A DNA stretch of 48,248 nucleotides from CAZQYB01 sp964582985 (lineage in GTDB: Bacteria; Planctomycetota; Phycisphaerae; Sedimentisphaerales; Anaerobacaceae). Where the stretch lies: assembly GCA_964582985.1 (NCBI GenBank), contig CAZOUM010000018.1, positions 1-48,248 of the forward strand, in the 5' to 3' direction. The notes beneath the pieces are model-generated. The model worked only from the letters and a program-made list of their open reading frames with translations. It had not been told where the DNA came from and made no database searches. Below, piece by piece: positions 35,087 to 43,956 of the stretch; position 1 is the stretch's first letter; each line of letters opens with the position of its first letter. The translations under genes were made by a program, and so were the position numbers.

Positions 35087-37258
35087 ATGTTACGTGTTCG
35101 CTTAATTCTGTCAGTTTTTCTGATATTTTCCCTCACAGGCCCGTTGTTGGCTGACTCAGCTTTCAACGTTGACTGCTTTCTCGGCTGGGGCGGCTGCTAT
35201 CGCCCGATGGAATGGGCTCCTGTGGAAATTAGTGTCAGCAGCACTCTTACTGAGCCCTTCGCAGGGTCATTGACTATATCGGCCCAGCAGGATGGTCTGA
35301 ACACGTTGAGCATTGCCCATACTTTCGTGCTGACACCTGATGTGCCATTGTATATACCGTTAGTAACAAAGCTGGCTTTTGCAGCCGATAAGTGCAAGCT
35401 CAGAATCGTTGACGAGCGCGGGCGAACACGCTGGCGCTATGACTTTGAACTTTGGAATTTTTCTACCAGAAGCCGCGCGCTGACCGCCGTTGGTGAAAGT
35501 GACCTTCTCATCGGTCTTGTTGGCCGCCGAAAGTTCGGCTTATTGCGGTTGCCCCAACAATCCATCTGCGAATCCGACAGGGGCAGGGGGAAGGTATATC
35601 TTAAAGACAAAATCGCACGAATGGTTCCCTGGGACTGGACAGGCTTTGTTTGCCTTGACCTGCTCATCCTCTATGACCCTGATTGGAGCCTGTTTAAGCA
35701 GAATCAATTGAATGCGATTGTGCAGTGGGTTTCAAATGGAGGCAGGTTACTGCTGGTCCTCGGAAGTCGACCGCTGGACAGCGGCAATCCAATTACCCAA
35801 ATGCTGCCTTTTGAGGTTCAGCAGGCAAGGCAGACTGCCATTGCTCCGAAGACGCTGAGAAAATGGAAATTGGACCCTGCTGAACGGGAAGATGTCGTCT
35901 GTTGGGCACTAAAACCCAAACCCGATGCCTGCTTCTACCAGACCGACGGCGTGCAGGCGGAAGGATGCCTTTTTGGTACAGGGTACGTTGGCTTTGGCCG
36001 CGTCGGTGTATTGGCGTTTGACCCTTCAACTATGACCGATAAGCAAAAATCAAATTCCACCCGATTCTGGGTAAGCCGCATAGCAGCAATTTTAGAGGAT
36101 GCTTACAAACCAAGCGAGTTCGGAACAAAAGAAAGAAGGCGGAAGGGCCGGAGGCGGTCAGGCAGAGAGGTCTATCGTGGACTCAGCTCAAGACGCAGTA
36201 TTGAGCTGGCGGAAAATGCCGAAGGAAATCCTGCCGAACCCAGCAATGAACATATGTACAATATTGGCCCCGCTCAGGCTGGAAATAACGCGGTGATGGA
36301 ATACTTGTACAGTATTTCTGAGTTGCGGCCTTTGAGTATTTGGTGGGTGATAGTCCTGCTGGTGCTTCTGGCGGTTCTGCTGGGACCGGTGGACTACAAG
36401 GTTCTCAAACGCATTGGCCGTCTGCCGTTGACCTGGGTCACTTGTTCTCTTTGGATTGTTCTTTTTTCCGTGGGCGCCTATTATGGTGTTCAGGCACTTC
36501 GCAGTGGTAAGATGCAACTGCGAGTAGTTTCAGTTCTCGATGGAATTGAGGGTTCCGATTATGCGTGGTCCACGGCGTACTGCGGGCTGTTTGCGCCTTA
36601 CAGCGACGCTTATCAGCTCAAGGGCCTCGGCGAGCGTCAATGGTGGTCAGGCATTGCTCCTGTCCAAGAACACGTTTATGCTTACGGTCGGCAAATCGGC
36701 AGCAGAAATATTTATTGTTTCCAGCACGATGGAGGGAGCCTGCCGTACTCGCTGCCTATAAACATATGGACTATGCAGTGTCTGCTCAACGAATCGCCGC
36801 TGCAGCAGCTGCCCATAAGTGCAGAGATGCAACCGCGAGGCGACGAGCTCATCCTGAGCATAACGAACCTGTCAGAGAATCCAATTACAGAAGGCTATGT
36901 CCTGCTCGATAACAATCAGGCTTTGGTTTTTGGCTCTGTCGGCGCCGGCTCAACAAGAGAATTCTCCGGTAAGCCAAAACGGTGCGAAGGCTGGGACTAT
37001 GACATGAGCCGGTATGTCGGCGGAAGATATTACTACAACGAGCACGGCCGTCAACCGGAGTTTAAGAATGAAACGGCTTATTCGGCTCAGGGATGTTTGC
37101 AGCGAACTCAGACCATCAGGGCTTATCTTGCCTATGGGGCTGCAGTAGTTTGTGCTGAGTTCGACCAGGCTCCTGTATCGTTTGGCGTAAAGGCTCGCTC
37201 GTGCGATTATAATCACATTCAATTGGTTCGACTGGTTGTTTTCCCAAACCCGGGATAG
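35087..37258 (+). CDS. Large membrane protein of the MoxR/vWA operon, function unknown
   Basis: 723 residues, signal peptide about 1-22 (FSLTGPLLADS). An N-terminal beta-sandwich is followed by a region with LDLLILYDPDWSLF and WVSNGGRLLLVLGSRPL, which resembles the amidotransferase-like fold of BatA-cluster proteins. A strongly basic stretch lies near residues 347-370 (KERRRKGRRRSGREVYR). Two helices follow (about 415-432 and 442-462; WWVIVLLVLLAVLLGPVDYK is a recurrent motif in this group), then a C-terminal periplasmic sandwich. No enzymatic motif is recognisable. The gene begins 32 bp after the vWA gene and ends 12 bp before an ABC ATPase. Confidence 0.75.
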   Translation: MLRVRLILSVFLIFSLTGPLLADSAFNVDCFLGWGGCYRPMEWAPVEISVSSTLTEPFAGSLTISAQQDGLNTLSIAHTFVLTPDVPLYIPLVTKLAFAADKCKLRIVDERGRTRWRYDFELWNFSTRSRALTAVGESDLLIGLVGRRKFGLLRLPQQSICESDRGRGKVYLKDKIARMVPWDWTGFVCLDLLILYDPDWSLFKQNQLNAIVQWVSNGGRLLLVLGSRPLDSGNPITQMLPFEVQQARQTAIAPKTLRKWKLDPAEREDVVCWALKPKPDACFYQTDGVQAEGCLFGTGYVGFGRVGVLAFDPSTMTDKQKSNSTRFWVSRIAAILEDAYKPSEFGTKERRRKGRRRSGREVYRGLSSRRSIELAENAEGNPAEPSNEHMYNIGPAQAGNNAVMEYLYSISELRPLSIWWVIVLLVLLAVLLGPVDYKVLKRIGRLPLTWVTCSLWIVLFSVGAYYGVQALRSGKMQLRVVSVLDGIEGSDYAWSTAYCGLFAPYSDAYQLKGLGERQWWSGIAPVQEHVYAYGRQIGSRNIYCFQHDGGSLPYSLPINIWTMQCLLNESPLQQLPISAEMQPRGDELILSITNLSENPITEGYVLLDNNQALVFGSVGAGSTREFSGKPKRCEGWDYDMSRYVGGRYYYNEHGRQPEFKNETAYSAQGCLQRTQTIRAYLAYGAAVVCAEFDQAPVSFGVKARSCDYNHIQLVRLVVFPNPG

Positions 37259-37270
37259 AGGAAGTATACA

Positions 37271-38197
37271 ATGATTGAAACAAAAGGTCTGACTAAGAAC
37301 TATGGTAATTTAGCTGCCCTGGTCGATCTCGACCTTAAAATTAACGATGGTGATATTTTCGGCTTCATTGGTCCGAATGGCGCTGGAAAGACCACTACTA
37401 TGCGTATCCTGGCAACTCTTTTGGAACCGACGCGGGGCCAGGCTTTCATCGAAGGTCTGGACGTCACTAAAAATGGCAAAAAGGTTCGCAGCGTGATTGG
37501 GTACATGCCGGATTTCATGGGCGTCTATGATGACCTGAAGGCGTTTGAGTATCTTGAGTTTTTTGCCGCCGCCTTCGGTATAGAACGCAAAAAAAGAAAA
37601 TCTATCGTCGAAGGTGTGCTCGAGCTGACCGACTTGCGGTCTAAGCTAAATGTCAGTGTGGACAGCCTGTCGCGGGGCATGCAGCAGCGTCTGGGGGTGG
37701 CTCGTGTGCTTATTCACGACCCCAAAGTGCTTATCCTGGATGAACCTGCCAGCGGACTCGACCCGCGCGCGCGAATAGAAATCAGGGAGCTGCTTCGTGA
37801 ACTTAAACGGATGGGAAAAACTATTATGATTTCAAGCCATATTCTCAGCGAGCTGGAGGAGATTTGCGATCGTGTCGGCATCATTGAGCACGGCCGGCTG
37901 GTCTTTAGCGGCACGATGGAGGAAATTCGACAGCGAATGGGTGTTCAAAGTAAGGTTCGCGTGCGGGTGGGCGGTGCTCGGGAAAGAGCAGTTGAACTAC
38001 TCTCAGGCCTGCCTCAGATTCAGGAGGTCAAAGTCACAGGCGCTTATATTGCCGTCACTTTTCAAGATGAGCAAAATACCGAAGGTCTGATTGCCCGGAC
38101 GTTAGTCCACGGAGATATAGATATTGTTTCCATAGAGCCTGAACAGGTCAAACTCGATGATGCTTTTCTGCGCTTGACAAAAGGCATCGTTCACTAA
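37271..38197 (+). CDS. ABC transporter ATPase, CcmA/NatA type
   Basis: 308 residues. Walker A is GFIGPNGAGKTTTMRIL. The Q-loop region is GYMPDFMGVYDDLKAFEYL. The signature is SLSRGMQQRLGVARVL, where LSRGM replaces the usual LSGGM. Walker B is LILDEPASGLDPRARIE, and the H-loop is ISSHILSEL. The C-terminal 90 residues match the extension of exporter ATPases that pair with ABC-2 permeases. Its permease is the next gene, 58 bp downstream. Confidence 0.93.
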   Translation: MIETKGLTKNYGNLAALVDLDLKINDGDIFGFIGPNGAGKTTTMRILATLLEPTRGQAFIEGLDVTKNGKKVRSVIGYMPDFMGVYDDLKAFEYLEFFAAAFGIERKKRKSIVEGVLELTDLRSKLNVSVDSLSRGMQQRLGVARVLIHDPKVLILDEPASGLDPRARIEIRELLRELKRMGKTIMISSHILSELEEICDRVGIIEHGRLVFSGTMEEIRQRMGVQSKVRVRVGGARERAVELLSGLPQIQEVKVTGAYIAVTFQDEQNTEGLIARTLVHGDIDIVSIEPEQVKLDDAFLRLTKGIVH

Positions 38198-38255
38198 ATC
38201 AGAAGACTGAATCAGGTAGATATAACCGCAGATGAGAGCAGGATAAGAGACAGTT

Positions 38256-40103
38256 ATGGCCACGACATTAATCAACTCTGTTTCAAAAGTTATGAACCCC
38301 GCCTGGATCACAGGGCCAATCTTTGATAAGGAGCTGCGAGTCTCCAGCCGCAGAAGGAGGAACTATTGGCTACGATTTGCCTATATGGCGGTCTTGACAC
38401 TTTTTGTTGTGATGGTATGGCTCAGCGCGGTTGAAATGCAGGGGATGTTTAGCGCGGCATATCGGGTCTCCCGAATGTCAATGGCGGGAATACAGATTAC
38501 AGGCGCCATAGTAGGTTTTCAATTCGCAGCTACTCAGCTTATCGCCGTGATTATGCTCAGCACATCCATCAGCGACGAAATCTACAACCGCACCCTTGGT
38601 TTACTGATGACGACTCCCATCAACAGTTTTCAAATCGTTATGGGAAAACTGTTCAGCAAATTGCTCCAGTTAGTGTTGCTGCTGGCGATTAGTTTGCCGC
38701 TGCTGGCCATTGTCCGTGTCTTCGGCGGCGTGCCCTGGGGATTTGTCATATCCAGCCTTTGCATTACTCTCACGGCCGTCATTTTCGCCGGCTCACTGAG
38801 CCTGTACTTTTCTATCGGCGGTCGGCGTGCCTACGCCGTCATCCTCAAAGCCCTTTTTACTCTCGGCGTTCTTTATTTATTCATTCCGGCGATGGCGGCC
38901 TTACTATTGCGGCCCTGGCTGTCTAGCGGCATCAGTCCTGGTTGGGAGAAGATAGCCTCAGCCGCCCTTACGCTTCCGAATCCTCTGGTTACTATGCAAT
39001 TCAATACCATGATGATGTACTCTCCACGAGGGGTAGGCGGCGTGCCCTTCTTCTCCTGGCCGCTTCATTGTGGGTTTATGCTGGGCGCCTCGGCCGCGTT
39101 GCTGGCATGGTCGATGAAGGTTGTGCGCAAAGTTGCCCTGCGTCAGGCTACCGGCCAACTTGACCCCATCGCCAAACGCAAGCGCGGTCGAAAACAAGCA
39201 AAGCCGTCTCTCGGGGCCGCTGAGCCGGGAGAGCTGGGCGGACGTATCAGACCTGTAAGAGGCTCGCCCGTCATCTGGAAAGAGCTGAGAGCACCATTGA
39301 TTCAAGGTGGTAAGATAAAAAGTATGATTGGCCTTGTACTTACTATTATTGCTCTGCTGATAACCTATGCTGTAAGTATGAGGGAAGACGTGCTGGATGA
39401 GGATTTTGCTCATATTGTATACATTTTGATTTTCGTTATTATGGGATTGATTACTAATGCGGTTCTTTCGGCCACCACCATCACGTCTGAGAAAGAAGCA
39501 CGCTCCTGGCCTATTCTGTTGGCCACTTCCCTGGATGACTGGCAAATCCTTCTGGGAAAAGCTGTCGGAGTATTCCGCAGGTGTCTTCCTATCTGGCTTT
39601 TTCTGGCCGGCCACCTTGTTCTTTTTGTTTCGGTAAGATATATTCATCCCATCGCTATAGTTCATTTGGCTATGCTGGTTGCCTGGATTGTGGTATTTCT
39701 TTCCGGTTCCGGTCTCTATTTCAGCGCGCGTTTGAAACGGACCACGTCCGCTGTAGTTGCTAATTTTTGCCTTGCCTTGGCTCTCTGGGCCATTATCCCT
39801 ATGTTGCTGGGACTTGCATCGGAGATTACCCGCGAATCTGACGTCCTTGAGGCGTACGTATCGACCAATCCAGTAGTACAGGCGATTGTTATTATGGAAG
39901 GAGCTGGCGGCAGTGAAAACGCCTGGAGTAATATATCCGACCTCGACTATGACTGGCCCCACGATTATGATGATTCCTGGCTTGACTGGGACAAAGCCGG
40001 AGGCACAAGTGCCTTTTTGCTGATTACCATGCTTGCTTACATATCCTTCGGTTTTCTCTTTGCTTGGCGGGCCAAGTGCAGATTTCGACGCAATATCTTT
40101 TGA
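38256..40103 (+). CDS. ABC-2 type permease
   Basis: 615 residues with about twelve hydrophobic segments in two groups. The start NPAWITGPIFDKELRVSSRRRRNYWLR is the amphipathic connector typical of ABC-2 permeases, and it recurs at about 340 (IRPVRGSPVIWKELRAPLI), so the protein looks like two permease halves in one chain. TSISDEIYNRTLGLLMTTPI and TITSEKEARSWPILLATSL are the matching coupling motifs. Together with the ATPase at 37271 it should form a complete exporter; the cargo is unknown. The C-terminus overlaps no gene; the next start is 22 bp away. Confidence 0.88.
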   Translation: MATTLINSVSKVMNPAWITGPIFDKELRVSSRRRRNYWLRFAYMAVLTLFVVMVWLSAVEMQGMFSAAYRVSRMSMAGIQITGAIVGFQFAATQLIAVIMLSTSISDEIYNRTLGLLMTTPINSFQIVMGKLFSKLLQLVLLLAISLPLLAIVRVFGGVPWGFVISSLCITLTAVIFAGSLSLYFSIGGRRAYAVILKALFTLGVLYLFIPAMAALLLRPWLSSGISPGWEKIASAALTLPNPLVTMQFNTMMMYSPRGVGGVPFFSWPLHCGFMLGASAALLAWSMKVVRKVALRQATGQLDPIAKRKRGRKQAKPSLGAAEPGELGGRIRPVRGSPVIWKELRAPLIQGGKIKSMIGLVLTIIALLITYAVSMREDVLDEDFAHIVYILIFVIMGLITNAVLSATTITSEKEARSWPILLATSLDDWQILLGKAVGVFRRCLPIWLFLAGHLVLFVSVRYIHPIAIVHLAMLVAWIVVFLSGSGLYFSARLKRTTSAVVANFCLALALWAIIPMLLGLASEITRESDVLEAYVSTNPVVQAIVIMEGAGGSENAWSNISDLDYDWPHDYDDSWLDWDKAGGTSAFLLITMLAYISFGFLFAWRAKCRFRRNIF

Positions 40104-40125
40104 TTCCTGCCTTGAGGTCAGACTT

Positions 40126-41238
40126 ATGGCTCGAGTCTTATTGGAAAATGTCAGCAAGGTTTTTGACGGCAAAGTTGTCGCGGTTTCCGGTTTTAGTCTG
40201 GAGGTTGCCGACAACAAGTTTATGGTGATTGTTGGGCCCAGCGGTTCGGGCAAAACCACAACCTTAAGGATGATTGCCGGCCTGGAAAAACCGACCTCCG
40301 GGAATATCTACATCGCAGATACCCTGGTCAATAATGTTCCTCCGAAAGACCGCGATGTCGCCATGGTGTTCCAGGACTACGCCCTGTATCCACATATGAC
40401 CGTGTTTGCAAACATGGCTTTTGCCCTTAGAATGCGAAAGGTCCCCAAGGCGCAAATCAGCAAGCGAGTAGAAGATGCCGCCAAATTACTTGGCATCGAG
40501 CACCTGATGAATCGAAAACCCAGAACCCTCTCCGGCGGCCAGAGGCAGCGCGTCGCCGTCGGCAAAGCAATTGTCCGCAATCCCAGTGCATTCCTATTCG
40601 ATGAGCCCTTCAGCAACCTCGATGCCAAATTGCGCTTAGCTGTCAGGACAGAGCTGAAAGCCCTGCACCGCAAGTTACAGGCAACGTCTATCTATGTCAC
40701 ACATGACCAGGCCGAAGCCATAACCCTCGGCGACCGCATCTGTGTGATCCATAACGGCATGATACAGCAGGTAGCTGCACCTATGGAAATATATGAACGG
40801 CCGGTAAACAGGTTCGTTGCCGGCTTTTTTGGCATGCCGCCGATGAACTTTCTTGATGGAACCATTCAATATAAGAACGATAGGTGCTGTTTCACCAGCA
40901 GCAACAACGCAATTTTGTTACCGTTGCGGCTGAAAAATACCTTAGCCAACTATAAAGGCCAGCGTGTGGTTTTTGGCATAAGGCCGGAACATGTTTCGCT
41001 TCAGCCTATGACGGGCAAAGCTGAGAACACTATTACCTGCACGGTCACAGTGGTAGAGCCTTTGGGTGACCGGATAGATGTGTATCTGAAAAGCAGTTCC
41101 AACGACGGATTGATCGCCAGGGTTGCTCCTCATAGCGATATTCGAGCGGGCCAGCCAATTAGCGTGCATATCAACGTCGAAAAATCTCACATCTTCGAGC
41201 CAGGCGAAACTGGAAAGAATATCACCATGGTTTCCTAA
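40126..41238 (+). CDS. Importer-type ABC ATPase, MalK/UgpC/FbpC-like
   Basis: 370 residues from the ATG at 40126, which matches the family N-terminus (MARVLLENVSKVF); the open frame upstream lies inside the permease. Walker A VGPSGSGKTTTLRMIAGLE, signature TLSGGQRQRVAVGKAI, Walker B FLFDEPFSNLDAKLR and YVTHDQAEAITLGD are all intact. A C-terminal TOBE/OB region (about 240-370; VFGIRPEHVSLQP) defines the importer class. No other importer parts lie nearby except the binding protein at 24618 and the permease at 25649, so it is the likely ATPase of that system, placed 12 kb downstream in the same operon. Last gene of the run. Confidence 0.93.
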   Translation: MARVLLENVSKVFDGKVVAVSGFSLEVADNKFMVIVGPSGSGKTTTLRMIAGLEKPTSGNIYIADTLVNNVPPKDRDVAMVFQDYALYPHMTVFANMAFALRMRKVPKAQISKRVEDAAKLLGIEHLMNRKPRTLSGGQRQRVAVGKAIVRNPSAFLFDEPFSNLDAKLRLAVRTELKALHRKLQATSIYVTHDQAEAITLGDRICVIHNGMIQQVAAPMEIYERPVNRFVAGFFGMPPMNFLDGTIQYKNDRCCFTSSNNAILLPLRLKNTLANYKGQRVVFGIRPEHVSLQPMTGKAENTITCTVTVVEPLGDRIDVYLKSSSNDGLIARVAPHSDIRAGQPISVHINVEKSHIFEPGETGKNITMVS

Positions 41239-41440
41239 TATGGTTCCTGTAAATTCAAAGAGAATGCAGGGGAAGTTGAGTTTCAGCATTTTTCTAAATA
41301 AGAAGGGATACTCCTCTTAACTGTCAATAAATTGATATTCTACCTTATACGCCAGCGCCCGTCCTCAACCCAGTGTCACTTTCATTCCTACTCTTAATAC
41401 TATCTATCAAAATCTCTTAGGTCGGTCCTGCCGGTATATG

Positions 41441-41493
41441 AGAACCCGTGCGCGCGCACGTAACTTACTCGTGTGGCGCTCGCCTGGTTCTCC
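41441..41493. repeat. Palindromic element between convergent operons
   Basis: Outer arms GAGAACC (41441-41447) and GGTTCTC (41487-41493) enclose the perfect 14-bp palindrome CGTGCGCGCGCACG (41448-41461). The right arm also holds GTGTGGCGCTCGCC, a rough inverse of the left arm. No coding capacity. Confidence 0.5.
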
Positions 41494-41578
41494 GCCAGTA
41501 TCACAAGTCCTTTTTAGCATTAATGTAACATTCATTCCCATAACAACTCAAAAAAGCCTGTATTTGAACTTGATAATT

Positions 41579-41657
41579 CCCTGTGGCTTGCCACAGGGTG
41601 AAGAACAGGATTGTTCCTTATAAAAGTCTTTGATACCCTGCGGTCTTGCCGCAGGGT
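41579..41657. repeat. Pair of REP-like hairpins with compensating base changes
   Basis: CCCTGTGGCTTGCCACAGGG (41579-41598) and, 36 bp later, CCCTGCGG-TCTTG-CCGCAGGG (41636-41656). Both form an 8-bp stem with CTTG in the loop, and a T-A pair in the first is C-G in the second. They sit directly after the 3' end of the minus-strand PAS gene. Neither is followed by a T-run, so they look like REP-type elements or RNA 3'-end protectors more than classical terminators. Confidence 0.6.
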
Positions 41658-41665
41658 CCTTCGTT

Positions 41666-43798
41666 TCACAAGTGTTTGTGAACAATAGAGTTAATATTGG
41701 TCAGTTTTGACTGAAACTCGGCCAGGTTCTCCTCAGCTTCCTTGCGGCGAGCAATTTGTTGTTGAAGCTGTTTTTTTATTGCCGACAGTTTGGAATTCTG
41801 TTCGCTTAGACGCTGCCGGGTTTGCTTGTGTTCGTCATTTGCCTGTTGAACCTGTGTGCTTGTGGCCGTCAGCTTTTCTGTTTGCTGTTTGAGGTGCTGC
41901 TCGACCTGTTTGCGTTTGGTAATCTCCTGCTGGAGTTGTTCACCGGCTGCGGTCAGTTCGGCAATTTGCCGCCCGATACGTTGCTCAAGCTGTTCGCGGT
42001 CTTCTTTTAGCGCATTTTCCACCTGCTTTTGTTTGGTGATTTGGTTTTGGAGTTTTTTGCTTGCTGCCGTTAGTTCAGCGATTTGCTGTTTGAGGTGTGC
42101 TTCAGCCTGTTTGCGTTCGTTTACTGCCTGTTCGGCATTGGCTTTGATTTTGCCCATTTTTTCTGTGTGAATACGTTCCTTTTCTTCAGCTTGCGCCATA
42201 ATTTTTCCTATGGTTTCATTGTAGCTTTTCTTTTCTGCCTCGGCTTCGGATTTAGCTTTAGCTGCTTCTTCAACTTCATTCTTAACCTTATCTATTTGCT
42301 CCCCAGCTTCATCGGCTCTGGCTTTTTCGTTGGCGATCGCTGCTTCTGCTTCGGCTTTGAAGCTGGTAAGCTGTTGTTCGTACTCAGCTTTGATTTTAGC
42401 AATCAGAGCTTCGGCTTCGGTCTTAATCCTGACAATCTCCTCTGCAGCTTCGTCTGCTCTGGCTTTTTCCTCAGCTATTTTTCGTTCAGCCTCGGCTTTG
42501 ATGTTGGCGAGCTGTTGTTCGTACTCAGCTTTTATTTTAACAATTTTCTCTTCGTTCTCAGTTTTAGCTTTGGCTATCTGCTCTGCACGGTCCTTTTCTT
42601 TCTCGGTAAGTTCCGCCTCGAGTTGAGCTATCTGGTTGGTAAAGGCCTTTGACTTTTCTTCAGCTGCGGCCTCAGCTTTAACTATTTGCTCGGCAGCTTC
42701 GTCTGCTCTGGTTTTTTCCTCAGCTATTTTTCGTTCAGCTTCTGATTTGAGCTTGGCGGTCTGATCATGGTACTCAGCTTTGATTTCAACATTTGCCTGT
42801 TGGGCCTGAACTTCTGCCTTTGTCTTTTGTTCGGCAAGCGCCTGTTCGAGTTTCTCGTTAGCAGCTGTCAGCTCGTCGGCCCGTTGTTCAATGTGCTGCT
42901 CAAGCTGGTTAATGTGCTCTTTTAGTTTGTTTTCTGTCTGGGTCTGTTCGGTTATTTGATGTTTGAGCGGCTCATTTGCCGACGTTAATTCGTCAATCTT
43001 CTGCTTGAGTGATTTCTCTGCCTCTTGGTGTTCGGATATTTGACTTTGAAGCTGTTCGTTCGTTGTTATTGTTGTTATTAATTCATCAGCCTGTTGTTTG
43101 AGTCGCTGCCGGACCTGCTGTCGTTCGGTGATTTCGTTTTGGAGCTGTTCTTTGGCGGTGGTTAATTCAGTATTTTGCCGGTTTAGGCGTTGCTTAAGTT
43201 GGTCGCGTTGTTCATTGAGCTCATTTTCAGTAATTTCATGTTCAGTTAGTTGATGATGGAATTGTTGGTTTGCAGACGTTAATTTGTCAAGCTGTTCTCT
43301 GAGGCGTTCTTCGGTTTGTTTTTGTTTGGTGATTTCGTTTCGGAGTTGTTGGTTTGCCGTTGTCAGTTCTGTTGTTTGGTCGCTGAGATGGTTCTGAGCA
43401 TGGGCGGGTTGGGTGGTATCTGCAGCAAAAACGACAAGTCCGACGGTCTTACCTTCTTTGTCCCTGGCTGTGGTCATTTTGGTCTGCGAGCAGAATAGTG
43501 TTCCATCACTTCGCACACGTTCTACCGGGCCGGCAAGTTGTCCCCTGCGTTTTGATTCTTCAATAAAATCAGCTACGAAGGTTTTCATCTGCTCTTCGGT
43601 ATGGAATGTGCTAATATGTTTGCCAATCAACTCATCGGTGGCGTTGTAGCCGTGCATCACGGCCCAGGCAGGATTAAAGAAGCGAATGGTTCCAGCCAGA
43701 TCTATCACGACAACCCCATCAGCAATCTGTTCAGGGATTACTGTTATCTGCTGCAGTATCTGCTCGATTTGCTTATCAGTAGCAATTATATCATTCAT
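41666..43798 (-). CDS. PAS-domain protein with very long coiled coil and no output domain
   Basis: 710 residues from the ATG at 43798 (MNDIIATDKQIEQ); an upstream start at 43843 is possible. Residues about 20-130 are a PAS domain (IADGVVVIDLAGTIRFFNPAW, ELIGKHISTFHTEEQ, PVERVRSDGTLFC, GLVVFAADTT). The rest is coiled coil. The first and last parts repeat an approximately 40-residue unit built on ELTAANQQLRNEITKQKQ, the linker pattern of PAS histidine kinases. A middle part (about 320-560) is K/E/A-rich with IAEEKARADEAAE repeats. No kinase, cyclase or regulator domain follows. The coiled coil resembles that of the next gene, suggesting the two proteins interact. Confidence 0.8.
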   Translation of the reverse strand: MNDIIATDKQIEQILQQITVIPEQIADGVVVIDLAGTIRFFNPAWAVMHGYNATDELIGKHISTFHTEEQMKTFVADFIEESKRRGQLAGPVERVRSDGTLFCSQTKMTTARDKEGKTVGLVVFAADTTQPAHAQNHLSDQTTELTTANQQLRNEITKQKQTEERLREQLDKLTSANQQFHHQLTEHEITENELNEQRDQLKQRLNRQNTELTTAKEQLQNEITERQQVRQRLKQQADELITTITTNEQLQSQISEHQEAEKSLKQKIDELTSANEPLKHQITEQTQTENKLKEHINQLEQHIEQRADELTAANEKLEQALAEQKTKAEVQAQQANVEIKAEYHDQTAKLKSEAERKIAEEKTRADEAAEQIVKAEAAAEEKSKAFTNQIAQLEAELTEKEKDRAEQIAKAKTENEEKIVKIKAEYEQQLANIKAEAERKIAEEKARADEAAEEIVRIKTEAEALIAKIKAEYEQQLTSFKAEAEAAIANEKARADEAGEQIDKVKNEVEEAAKAKSEAEAEKKSYNETIGKIMAQAEEKERIHTEKMGKIKANAEQAVNERKQAEAHLKQQIAELTAASKKLQNQITKQKQVENALKEDREQLEQRIGRQIAELTAAGEQLQQEITKRKQVEQHLKQQTEKLTATSTQVQQANDEHKQTRQRLSEQNSKLSAIKKQLQQQIARRKEAEENLAEFQSKLTNINSIVHKHL

Positions 43799-43956
43799 CG
43801 GACCAATCCCGGAAAGACCAACGCCGCTTCTCCACTTATGCATCCTGAGGATTTCATTAATAAACGTATATTTTTATGACAATACACGTACACTGCCCCC
43901 ATCCCTGATAGGCAATCTGTATTATTATAATGACTTATAGGCCGGAGGTCAAGATT

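Noticed and set aside
38958..40259. Minus-strand open frame of 433 codons opposite the ABC-2 permease
   Set aside because: It overlaps two well supported genes on the plus strand and its translation is low in hydrophobic core and unlike any family.
41666..43798. Histidine kinase annotation for the PAS protein
   Set aside because: The coiled-coil pattern resembles kinase linkers, but there is no H-box, N-box or G-box anywhere in the 710 residues.
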